A stretch of 64,000 nucleotides of DNA from an uncultured Flavobacteriales bacterium. GTDB taxonomy: Bacteria; Bacteroidota; Bacteroidia; Flavobacteriales_D; Parvicellaceae. The translations under genes and the position numbers were made by a program. Location of the stretch: NCBI GenBank assembly GCA_913030835.1, contig CAJWDP010000010.1, positions 19,168 through 83,167 on the forward strand, in the 5' to 3' direction. Positions 27,523-35,870 of this stretch are shown here, piece after piece. The notes below the pieces were generated by a model. That model was given only the letters and a program-made list of their open reading frames with translations, did no database searches and was not told the DNA's origin. The stretch's first letter is position 1. Each line of letters begins with the position of its first letter.

Positions 27523-28464
27523 TCATGAAAAAGGCAGTGCGTTTAGACTGACATTTCCTCCAGATACGATCACTCCTACTGTTTGACCCGCAAATTGTGA
27601 TTTGTTTTTAATCAGCGCCGCCAACGGAACCGCCGATGACGGCTCAATAATAATCTTCATTCTCTCCCAAACCAGTCTCATTGCATCAACAATTTCACTT
27701 TCCTCTACGAGAAAAATATCTTCAACCAACTCCTTTATGATTGGAAAATTAACATCCCCCAACGAAGTTCTCAATCCATCCGCAATTGTTTTTGGGTTCT
27801 CAACAGGAATAATGAAGCCTGCTTTTAACGATTGGTGTGCATCATCTGCTCCGGATGGCTCTCCACCAAATACACGCACACCACCAGCAAAACCTTTTTT
27901 TGCAAGTGCCGTTCCCGCAAGAAGGCCACCTCCTCCAACAGGTGTAAAAATGGCATCGGGTTCACCTATTTGATCAAAAAGCTCCATCCCTGCAGTTGCA
28001 TTGCCCATGATTACCTCTATCTGATTAGAGGGATGAAGCATTGTTGCTCCTGTTTCTAGTATCACCCTTTCTGCGGTCTCCTCCCTAGCCTGAAGCGTTG
28101 GTGCACACTCTATTACCCTGGCTCCATAGCCAATTACAGCTTCCTTTTTAATACTTGGAGCACTGCTCGGCATGACTATGGTTGCTTTTATCCGATTCAT
28201 TTTTGACGCAAGGGCTACGGCCTGAGCAAAATTTCCTGAGCTATGTGTAACCACCCCTTTTGATTTTTCTGATTTCGAAAGGGATAAAACTGCATTTGCC
28301 GCGCCTCGCATTTTAAAAGCTCCCATTTTCTGAAAATTCTCACACTTAAAATGTACACTCAGGCCTAACATCTTATTAATTGCACTAGAGCTGAGCACCG
28401 GTGTTTTATGAATAAAGGGCGCTATCTTTTTTGCAACTTCGGTGAGCTCGTTTTTTGTGTTCAT
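27523..28464 (-). CDS. Threonine/serine dehydratase (PLP fold type II)
   Basis: 313 aa. PLP-lysine segment GAFKMRGAANAV, then SSGNFAQAVALAS, glycine-rich phosphate loop PVGGGGLLAG and the C-terminal VSGGNVSL. It has the length of catabolic threonine dehydratase or serine racemase and lacks the regulatory ACT domain of biosynthetic IlvA. It converts threonine to 2-oxobutanoate, or serine to pyruvate; racemase activity is possible and cannot be excluded from sequence. Its ATG overlaps the stop of the asparaginase-like gene by four bases (ATGA), so they are co-transcribed and translationally coupled, suggesting amino-acid catabolism. Confidence 0.9.
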   Translation of the reverse strand: MNTKNELTEVAKKIAPFIHKTPVLSSSAINKMLGLSVHFKCENFQKMGAFKMRGAANAVLSLSKSEKSKGVVTHSSGNFAQAVALASKMNRIKATIVMPSSAPSIKKEAVIGYGARVIECAPTLQAREETAERVILETGATMLHPSNQIEVIMGNATAGMELFDQIGEPDAIFTPVGGGGLLAGTALAKKGFAGGVRVFGGEPSGADDAHQSLKAGFIIPVENPKTIADGLRTSLGDVNFPIIKELVEDIFLVEESEIVDAMRLVWERMKIIIEPSSAVPLAALIKNKSQFAGQTVGVIVSGGNVSLNALPFS

Positions 28465-28961
28465 TTGTCTGTTTTCTTAATGTACTTTCCTGTTTTCTTG
28501 TCTCTATCAATTTGATCATAAGACAACACCAACCCATGCATACAGACAAAAACACCATTTGACATCGTTTGAACTGCTGCAATGGCTAACCCAAGATTTA
28601 CATCAGCATCTGTGTCTACAAACTTTTGAGGTCGCATTGCTCCGGTAAGCACAATTGTTTTTCCAAGATTATGGTTTGCCAGGTAGTGTGCAGTATTTGA
28701 TAAGGTGTCGGTTCCATGAGTAATAATGAGCTTCTCGGAATTGGTTTTTTCGATCATCTTCTTTAAATGCTGTAAATCAGCTTCCGTAATCTCAAGACTG
28801 TCTTTCTTAAATGCTGAAATTACATTGTACTCAAACGAGGGGTTGAGTTTTTCCAATACCCTCTCCAATGCAGGTTCGTGAATTTCAAAGGCCCAACCAT
28901 TCGAAGAATGAGGATAGTCCTTATCAATAGTGCCTCCTGTTTGAATGAATGTAATGTTCAT
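28461..28961 (-). CDS. Asparaginase-family protein, N-terminal domain only
   Basis: 166 aa. The first active-site threonine motif is present (FIQTGGTIDKDY), as is the second (ITHGTDTLSNTA), followed by VLTGAMRP. Type I/II asparaginases are about 330 aa; here the C-terminal domain is absent and the protein ends soon after ASPARAGINASE-fold strand elements with a Lys-rich tail. The open frame is clean and no second half lies downstream, because the next gene overlaps directly. I recall similar single-domain asparaginase proteins elsewhere in Bacteroidota, so it is probably a natural short form, not a fresh truncation. Substrate unknown; coupled to the dehydratase gene. Confidence 0.85.
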   Translation of the reverse strand: MNITFIQTGGTIDKDYPHSSNGWAFEIHEPALERVLEKLNPSFEYNVISAFKKDSLEITEADLQHLKKMIEKTNSEKLIITHGTDTLSNTAHYLANHNLGKTIVLTGAMRPQKFVDTDADVNLGLAIAAVQTMSNGVFVCMHGLVLSYDQIDRDKKTGKYIKKTDK

Positions 28962-29123
28962 TGTGCTATCTCATTAATACTTCAAAAACCCCACTTAAAA
29001 ACAGCATTTTCATACTAGCGCTAAAGTAACGATTTCTGCACGTTTGAAACAAACCACATCAAGATCAGTGACGTTTTTTATCCTCTAAAAGAAATGGAAA
29101 ACGACTACAGAGATCTGCAATCT

Positions 29124-30089
29124 TTAATCGGTCAATTCAGCAAATTCTTTTGCTGCGTAGGTCAAAATGATATCTGCCCCAGCTCGTTTAATGCTTAGCA
29201 GCATTTCCTGCATAGATAATTCATAATCCAACCACCCGTTTTGTGCCGCTGCTTTAAGCATTGCATACTCTCCTGAAACGTTGTATGCCGCTATTGGCAG
29301 ACGAACCTCTTTCTTCAGCAAATGAACAATATCCAGGTAGCATAAGGCAGGTTTAACCATTAAAAAGTCAGCACCTTCTATCATATCGAGCTGTGCCTCC
29401 CTAAGCGCCTCAATTTTATTTGCGGGGTCCATTTGGTAGGATTTCTTATCTCCTTCTTTGGGAGCGGATTCCAATGCATCCCTAAACGGACCGTAGAATG
29501 CACTCGCATATTTCGCGGTATAGGACATAATTGAGACCTCCTGAAAACCATGTTCATCCAGTTCTTTCCGTATGAAGCCAACCCTTCCATCCATCATATC
29601 CGAGGGCCCAATAACATCAATCCCTGCATTTGCCTGTGCCAAGGCCATTTTACCAAGAATGGGCAGGGTTTCGTCATTCAGGATTTTCCCTTGACTGACC
29701 AGCCCGTCATGTCCGTCAGAAGAATATGGATCCATCGCTACATCACTAATCAAGCACGTTTCAGGAAAACGGGCTTTAATTTGCTTAATGGCTTTTAGAT
29801 AAAAATTACGCTCATTGAAGGAATAACTTGCATCAGCATCTTTGAGATGATCTTCAAGACCCGGGAAGAGAACAAAGCTATGGATGCCCAATTTGAGACA
29901 CGATTCAATTTCATGCAATAACATGTCACAAGACCACCTTTTTTGGTTCGGCAAACTTTTAATTGGCTCGGAAATGTCCTTTCCATCCACAAGAAACAAC
30001 GGATAAACCAAATCATTAACGGTTACGGTCGTTTCCTTAACCAACGAACGGATACTTTCAGATTTTCTGTTTCTACGAGGTCTGATCAT
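29124..30089 (-). CDS. hemB: Delta-aminolevulinic acid dehydratase (porphobilinogen synthase)
   Basis: Condenses two 5-aminolevulinate molecules to porphobilinogen for heme synthesis, which the many cytochromes of the window need. 321 aa from the ATG at 30089 (MIRPRRNRKS); a TTG at 30110 would add seven unconserved residues. Both active-site lysines are visible, in MSYTAKYASAFYGPFR and in FLMVKPALCYLD. The metal loop reads DVAMDPYSSDGHDG, with Asp where zinc-type enzymes have cysteines, so it is a zinc-independent (Mg or K-type) HemB. Single gene. Confidence 0.97.
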   Translation of the reverse strand: MIRPRRNRKSESIRSLVKETTVTVNDLVYPLFLVDGKDISEPIKSLPNQKRWSCDMLLHEIESCLKLGIHSFVLFPGLEDHLKDADASYSFNERNFYLKAIKQIKARFPETCLISDVAMDPYSSDGHDGLVSQGKILNDETLPILGKMALAQANAGIDVIGPSDMMDGRVGFIRKELDEHGFQEVSIMSYTAKYASAFYGPFRDALESAPKEGDKKSYQMDPANKIEALREAQLDMIEGADFLMVKPALCYLDIVHLLKKEVRLPIAAYNVSGEYAMLKAAAQNGWLDYELSMQEMLLSIKRAGADIILTYAAKEFAELTD

Positions 30090-30107
30090 AGCTGCGCAAT
30101 AAAGTTG

Positions 30108-30115
30108 CAAATATA
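30108..30115 (-). promoter_or_regulatory. -7-like element upstream of hemB
   Basis: Minus-strand TATATTTG fits TANNTTTG, 18 bases before the chosen hemB ATG. The upstream TTG box is missing at the normal spacing. Its location supports the ATG start over the TTG at 30110, which lies inside the element. Confidence 0.4.
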
Positions 30116-30173
30116 ATCAATGTTTGAACAGAACAGCATAATGCCTAGCGCGCGTGAAAATGTAGGATCGCCA

Positions 30174-32984
30174 TTAATTCTTTACGAACTTTTTCAGAAT
30201 CACGTCACCCTTCCCATTGATAAATCTAAGCAGGTAGACTCCTGCTGACAGATCGCCTACATTCAGATTGGTATTACCGCTAAATGATTTGGACCTCAAT
30301 ACTGCACCTGTAATTGAAAGCAATTCTATTCTGACAGGGGTTGTCGAAATCTTATCTGACATTTCTACAAACAATCTGTTACTCACCGGGTTGGGGTACA
30401 AGATTATATCCGAAGCCTCAAGATCATCCATCCCTAATGTCAATTCTTCTTGGTAATCTGCATTCGGCACATAAGAACACCTTTCCCATTGGTTCCCGTT
30501 ATAAAATTGACCTACATGCAGAACAAAACGTTCGCCTGTATACAGAACACTATGGAAAAAGGCATAAGTCGTGTCCTGATGAAGATCGATGAGAGAGTCA
30601 AGAACAATATCTTCCAATATCAAACAGGGTAAGTTTGCCATATTATTCATCTCCATCACACTGATTCTATGATTGCCCGTTTCGCCAGCCAGAACTTGCA
30701 TCGGTAATGAACCATATTGCATAAATACGCTCAAGGAATTCAAACTAAGGAATGCCGAATCCTGAACAAAACTAATGCTCGGCGCGTCACTAACCGTGCT
30801 ATACAGCTTCCCCCCATCCTTTCCATCCAGCTGGCTGGTAGCATCGTTTCTCCAAGCTACTATCGCTTCATCGAAGTACAGGTTTTCATCAGATTCTAAC
30901 CTAAGCTTCAAATTGGTCTTATCCTCTATTGATTTAACAAACCTTGGATCTGCTTCGCTTTTGGCATCTTCGGAAATGGTCAGCTGTGGGTTCAAGTCGT
31001 TTGCATGGACCCAAAAAGATTGAGAAGAGGCAATATCGGCGCCTACGTCATTTGTCCCAATTCCTCCTGTTCCTCCAACATATAAACCATAATTTCCTGC
31101 TGTTGCATTCCAAATCCAGATCGCATCGTCGATTGCAGTTTTATCCGCAACTGGTATACTATCCCAATCGATCGAGCACACATATGGGTTTCCGATCAAA
31201 TTCCAACCCTCCTGATCAATTCCTCCTGCATCGTCTTGGTAGTCGAGTGAAATCGTTTGAGTTCCAACAATAGGTACGCCGGTTATTTCCGTTGTTAGCG
31301 CTCCTGAACCAATGTACACCCTGTGCCCCGTATTATAATTTATCGTATCCGTAATGTTCCCTGCGGATACCCACCCATTATTTTTGTCTCCATTGGCATT
31401 GTTCTCGTTGTATGTCAATACGCTTGACCAACCAAAGCTCGGATAATCTGATCCGGTAAAGCCAGACATCGTGATTCCGTCATTGCGCCAATCATCAAGT
31501 GTTTTGTCCTGCACTCCTGTGGTCATTTCTCGCCATCCTGTATTTCCAAGTGCAAGGTATCTTTGTATAGAAATTTGACCTAAAAAGGGATTGGTAAACG
31601 CACAGCTTGCTGTTCCTGTGTGGACGGTCCCCGTGGCAGGAGGTGTTCCGGATGAATACTCCGGATTGCCGGATGGATCATTGAAGACGTAGGCGTTTTC
31701 GGTTTCATACAATCCCGCTGTGTATGTGAGCTGATAATTTGATCCAGAAGGAACGTTTATTGTAACACTTGAACCTGCACCTTCTGCATTAAAAACTCCA
31801 TAAAGCTCACCGTCGATATAGACCGTTACGGTTCCGCCGTTCCATCCGTCACCGTATGAATCGGTCATTACCAACTGATATTTACACAAATTTCTAACCG
31901 CTGACATTCTTCCAGTGGCCATCGAATTGGAAATCAGTGTTGCTCTATTGTTGGGTATAAAAGGTCCTCCTTTAAGCCTTAGACTGCCCTGAACTTCATA
32001 GGAACCTGAAATCATCATTACACCCGAAACGGATCTAACCTCAAGATTATTGAACTGTTGGTTGGAAACCCCATCCATTGTGTTCATTGAAATGCCCGTT
32101 CCCCTGAATATCACCGTCGATCGAGACCCCGTAAATGTTCCGTTCATTGTCCAGTTTCCATAGACGTTCAGGGTATCGCTCCCCGGAATGGTCAACGAAG
32201 CGCCAGAATCAATGGTAATACTATTTGTTACTGCGGCTGATCCAGAAATCGAAGGTTGGGTTGCTGTAACGGGTATGACAGCATCCATAATCTGATTTGG
32301 CACACCAGCAGTCCAGTTGTTTTGATCGAACCAGTCGCTGCTGATTGCACCGGTCCACGTTGTCGACGTGCCGGCAACAAAAACTATCCTAATCTGCGGC
32401 TTGTTCAAGCTCGTCGCACTGGGAACTGAGCCGCATGAACTACCGGCCGCATCGGTCCATCTGTATCGATAACCATTAGTGGTAGAATAAATTCTTACCT
32501 TACCGGAAGGATCCCAATTGGGCGCTACCTGATTCCAACAAATCTCTACGCCTATGCTGCTGATCCCGTCCCAAACAAAGGTTTGGTCATCCAACGTAAT
32601 CATGTCCCAACCACCTGCAGTAGGAGCGTAGGTGAATCCATTTTTCACAGTTGTCCAACCTGTAGTTCCAAGAGCAGCAGAGACATCAGTGGCTGTAGTA
32701 TGCTTTATTTTTATCGTGTAATTCGGAATAGAATAAGCCGGTGCCTGGGTAACATAAAATCCTAGTTCTGTGATTGGGTTCACAGAAGATGCTCCTGCAG
32801 CGGATAATTCCGAAGCTGTGTAGACGAACTGGCAAACGGTTCTACGATAGTAAATATTCACAGGACCTGAAGAATATTCCCATTGTTCAGCCGTGCCCGT
32901 TCCAAGATCGATCGTTTGTGAAAACGAGGGCAAAGCAGAACAGGTCAGTACCAGAACCAAGATAGAGGCAAAAATCCTTGGCAT
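30174..32984 (-). CDS. Secreted T9SS cargo protein with type-A sorting domain
   Basis: 936 aa from the ATG at 32984 (MPRIFASILVLVLTCSALPSFSQ, a signal peptide); a GTG at 32996 is an alternative. The C-terminal 75 residues are a type-A T9SS sorting domain: a PNPVSNRLFVEM start, then LSITGAVL, and the closing GVYLLRFINGKGDVILKKFVKN pattern. The middle holds beta-rich repeats, including a DSYGDGWNGGTVTVYIDGE motif often seen in surface proteins of this phylum, and a long region with W/N/G-rich segments (EGWNLIGNPYVCSIDW). No catalytic motif recognised; likely a structural or adhesive surface protein exported through T9SS. The T9SS core genes are not in the window. Confidence 0.88.
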   Translation of the reverse strand: MPRIFASILVLVLTCSALPSFSQTIDLGTGTAEQWEYSSGPVNIYYRRTVCQFVYTASELSAAGASSVNPITELGFYVTQAPAYSIPNYTIKIKHTTATDVSAALGTTGWTTVKNGFTYAPTAGGWDMITLDDQTFVWDGISSIGVEICWNQVAPNWDPSGKVRIYSTTNGYRYRWTDAAGSSCGSVPSATSLNKPQIRIVFVAGTSTTWTGAISSDWFDQNNWTAGVPNQIMDAVIPVTATQPSISGSAAVTNSITIDSGASLTIPGSDTLNVYGNWTMNGTFTGSRSTVIFRGTGISMNTMDGVSNQQFNNLEVRSVSGVMMISGSYEVQGSLRLKGGPFIPNNRATLISNSMATGRMSAVRNLCKYQLVMTDSYGDGWNGGTVTVYIDGELYGVFNAEGAGSSVTINVPSGSNYQLTYTAGLYETENAYVFNDPSGNPEYSSGTPPATGTVHTGTASCAFTNPFLGQISIQRYLALGNTGWREMTTGVQDKTLDDWRNDGITMSGFTGSDYPSFGWSSVLTYNENNANGDKNNGWVSAGNITDTINYNTGHRVYIGSGALTTEITGVPIVGTQTISLDYQDDAGGIDQEGWNLIGNPYVCSIDWDSIPVADKTAIDDAIWIWNATAGNYGLYVGGTGGIGTNDVGADIASSQSFWVHANDLNPQLTISEDAKSEADPRFVKSIEDKTNLKLRLESDENLYFDEAIVAWRNDATSQLDGKDGGKLYSTVSDAPSISFVQDSAFLSLNSLSVFMQYGSLPMQVLAGETGNHRISVMEMNNMANLPCLILEDIVLDSLIDLHQDTTYAFFHSVLYTGERFVLHVGQFYNGNQWERCSYVPNADYQEELTLGMDDLEASDIILYPNPVSNRLFVEMSDKISTTPVRIELLSITGAVLRSKSFSGNTNLNVGDLSAGVYLLRFINGKGDVILKKFVKN

Positions 32985-33192
32985 ATTACTTCTCACGTAG
33001 TTTTTATGAAGTACTCAACTTTGAGCGAAAGTTACACCAAAATATCTGAGAATCAAACAATAGTAAAGCCAAACCCAACAGCTAAATGAATAGGACTGCT
33101 AACAAAATGACCTGTTTAATTGTCCTTCTAAACCTAGATCGTATAGCTTAATTCCATTTTGAAACGTTTAGAAATCCAATCTTTCAAGAATA

Positions 33193-33996
33193 CTATTTCA
33201 ATTTACCGACATACCCTACTTGCCAGGAACCCTGAAACCATCCTATGTTTTGTTGAGCACGACCCCCATTTTCAGTAGTTAAGATATCATGCATTCTAGA
33301 TATCCCAGCTTTCGCTGTGCCCACTAAATACAAATGTTTAAAAAATGTGGCTTTGAATCCTGTTTGCAGTGAAACCGCCTCTCCCGCCACATGAAAAACA
33401 TTAATCGCAGGTTCACCAAATACAGTTACATCACTTCTCGGAACCATAATCCCAAGACCGCCCCCGGCAAACCAATCCAACATGTGTCTGTTGTTTTCAT
33501 GGCACCATAATAACCAATGCTTATCTACCTCTATACTAACATAATTTAATCCATCCGTATGTTCCAAGGTGAAAAAAGAAGAGTTAAGTGGAACTAATCT
33601 ATCATTATAGGTTCCGGAATAAGCTCCGTAACCTTCACCAACGAACCCATCAACAAGTACTTCCTGACTGTTTTTAACTACGTATTTCATATGGTCTAAG
33701 CCGGCAGAAATAGAAATAGAGTTCGTAATAAAATATCCTAGTCTATAGTTGTATTGAGGTATCGAGAAAGTATTTATTCCGAAGCGTGTTTTAGGATCAA
33801 ACTCAGATGGGAAGTCAGCCGCCTTTACATCGTACGCAATGAAATCGTAATTCAATCCTGAAAATCGAATGTCACTTTGAGCATAAACAGACCGATTGTA
33901 ACCCCATAGACCGTATATGTTTCCTTTTCGATCGTGAACCTGAGCAATCAGCGATAATGATTGCATAAGAATAGTTAACAGCACTAGAACTTTCAT
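33193..33996 (-). CDS. Exported outer-membrane-like protein of unknown function
   Basis: 267 aa with signal peptide (MKVLVLLTILMQSLSLIAQ). The mature chain alternates aromatic and polar residues in strand-like stretches (YNYRLGYFITNSISISAGLDHMKYVV, LQTGFKATFFKHLYLVGTAKAG) and ends in Y-V-G-K-L-K, which is consistent with a small beta-barrel of the outer membrane. A -7-like TACCTTTG on the minus strand (34002-34009) ends only five bases before the ATG. No family recognised. Confidence 0.75.
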   Translation of the reverse strand: MKVLVLLTILMQSLSLIAQVHDRKGNIYGLWGYNRSVYAQSDIRFSGLNYDFIAYDVKAADFPSEFDPKTRFGINTFSIPQYNYRLGYFITNSISISAGLDHMKYVVKNSQEVLVDGFVGEGYGAYSGTYNDRLVPLNSSFFTLEHTDGLNYVSIEVDKHWLLWCHENNRHMLDWFAGGGLGIMVPRSDVTVFGEPAINVFHVAGEAVSLQTGFKATFFKHLYLVGTAKAGISRMHDILTTENGGRAQQNIGWFQGSWQVGYVGKLK

Positions 33997-34051
33997 TTCG
34001 CCAAAGGTAAGGTTTCATCCAATTATGAGAATTATTCACTAAATTCAAAAA

Positions 34052-34270
34052 GTGGAAACTACGGATAATAGCACGAGCACTGGTTTTGTCAAGTTTTACA
34101 ATGTAAAAGCCAAATTTGGTTTCATTATTTGCTCAGTGACAAAAAAAGAATACTATGTGCGGAGTTCAGGGTTAATCGACCAGGTAAAAGATGGTGACTC
34201 TGTTTCATTTCAAATAGAACCCCACCCTAAAGGACCAAAGGCAGTTCAAGTACAAGTAATAAGGGAATAA
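34052..34270 (+). CDS. Cold-shock-domain-like protein, divergent
   Basis: 72 aa from a GTG start; there is no in-frame ATG. The core GFVKFYNVKAKFGFIIC matches the cold-shock domain, with the RNP1-like KFGFI. RNP2, usually D-V-F-V-H, is replaced by KEYYVRSSG, and the C-terminal GDSVSFQIEPHPKGPKAVQVQVI matches the usual last strands. The RNA-binding aromatic set is therefore only partly kept. It probably still folds as an OB-barrel that binds single-stranded nucleic acid, cytoplasmic. It overlaps no neighbour and ends ten bases before the convergent gene. Confidence 0.75.
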   Translation: METTDNSTSTGFVKFYNVKAKFGFIICSVTKKEYYVRSSGLIDQVKDGDSVSFQIEPHPKGPKAVQVQVIRE

Positions 34271-34279
34271 GGTGGATAC

Positions 34280-35785
34280 TTACTTTTCTTTTTTCTGCGT
34301 GCCTTCTAGTTCTGATTTTGCTTTGTTTTCAGCCCATGAATGAAAATCGAAATAATCGAAAGGTCGGCCTTCAAACTGATGATCTTTATACTTATTTAGC
34401 TCATTGCTTAGCTGTTTTAGGTCCGCCACTTTATCCTGTATGTTTTGAACTTTTTGGTGATTCAAAATGAATCGAATCAGCTCATCCTCTACTTTAAACA
34501 ATCGGTCTTTCTTTCTCAAATAGCTCAGCGTATTTTTTGCTAAATACTCTATCGTGAAATCGTTTCTTAGCTCATAATGAATAAGTAAATTCAGCAATCG
34601 AGTTGCCGAAAGTAAATCCGCTCTAACCTTAAATCCCAGGTCATTTAAAATCTCATTCGTTTGGCGCAATGCATATCTAAAGTCGGATGATAAAAATGCC
34701 CATTTTGCTGTCAAAAAGTAGTATTCATATAGCTGGGGTTTACCAATTTTTGAAGAAAATCGTTTGAATTCTTTAGTGGTGTTCATAATTAAAGCTCCTG
34801 CACTTTCCACATTGTATTCTCTAAGGTAGTTCGTCAACCTGATATTTGTCGAGTAGAAAAAAACACGAGCACCAATATTATCAGAGGTGGGAATACCGTA
34901 TTTGGTTTTGCACTGCTCCAATCGAATTAGGACTCGATCAGCATCCAATTCCTTACCACAACTTTTATATGCATTGTGCAAATTGTATAGAGACGAAACA
35001 TATCCTATCGGTGAGTACTCAATCAAGAAAGGTGTTCCCTCATACAATTCTGTCATTTGTTCTGTCAATTCCAGTGTCTTTAATTCATCACCAATAAAAT
35101 AGGCATAGGTCAGGTGTAATCCCAGCCGGTACATTTCTGCCCGTTTAGTGAGTGGGTAACCCTTACCCCCAACACCATCCATCTGCAAAAAAGATTGAAG
35201 TCGAATACTGTCATTCTGTGATCTCGATGTTCCAATTTCCAGCCTTGCAGCATAACAGTCTGTTGTCACTTTTTGCAATCGATTGAAGTTGGTAAGTTTC
35301 TCTGAAACTTTTTCTGCCTCTTGAATTCGATTAGAAGCCGCTTGATAATCAAATTGTTTGGACAACAATTCAACTTCTAATTCATTTACAACCAATTCCT
35401 GTGCAAACAATTCGTTATCTCTAGCAATCCTTCTGGCTTTTGAAACTTGCCGCATCGCCTGCTCATATAGCCCTTTGTGAAATAAAACCTCTACACTTTT
35501 CAATATTCCGTACACCTTATTTTTTGCTGATGACTGATCATGAAATGAATTCAGACTTTTAAGTATTATTCGATACAAATAGTTTTTCTCAACCGCCAAG
35601 TTTTTTACAAAACCAAAGTCCTTTAGTTTGTCTTCATTGTATTTTTCTTGTGCAGAAATTGCATCAAACAATCTTATATATTCATTTTTTTCGCCAATAG
35701 TGTGTTTTGATGAATAGATTTTAAAATATCTTTTTTCCGACATTGTCATCGACTTGATTAAGTCAAACAAGGCTTCTTTAACCAT
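34280..35785 (-). CDS. Conserved Bacteroidota protein of unknown function, helical repeat type
   Basis: 501 aa, no signal peptide or membrane helix. The N-terminus (about 1-90) has the pattern ALFDLIKSMTMSEKRYFKIYSS, then LFDAISAQ and KNYLYRIILKSLNSF, which I recall from large uncharacterised proteins of this phylum. The rest is rich in charged amphipathic helices that look like degenerate TPR or similar helical repeats, e.g. LYEQAMRQVSKARRIARDNELFAQ. That would suit a cytoplasmic scaffold or regulator, but no function can be assigned. It is divergent from the adhesin operon with 85 bases between. Confidence 0.75.
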   Translation of the reverse strand: MVKEALFDLIKSMTMSEKRYFKIYSSKHTIGEKNEYIRLFDAISAQEKYNEDKLKDFGFVKNLAVEKNYLYRIILKSLNSFHDQSSAKNKVYGILKSVEVLFHKGLYEQAMRQVSKARRIARDNELFAQELVVNELEVELLSKQFDYQAASNRIQEAEKVSEKLTNFNRLQKVTTDCYAARLEIGTSRSQNDSIRLQSFLQMDGVGGKGYPLTKRAEMYRLGLHLTYAYFIGDELKTLELTEQMTELYEGTPFLIEYSPIGYVSSLYNLHNAYKSCGKELDADRVLIRLEQCKTKYGIPTSDNIGARVFFYSTNIRLTNYLREYNVESAGALIMNTTKEFKRFSSKIGKPQLYEYYFLTAKWAFLSSDFRYALRQTNEILNDLGFKVRADLLSATRLLNLLIHYELRNDFTIEYLAKNTLSYLRKKDRLFKVEDELIRFILNHQKVQNIQDKVADLKQLSNELNKYKDHQFEGRPFDYFDFHSWAENKAKSELEGTQKKEK

Positions 35786-35870
35786 ATTTCAGAGTTTTAA
35801 TTTTAAATATAAATAAAATTGAATTTTTTGATCGTATAGAAGATTTTTATGGCTCAGGAACGGATAAGAA

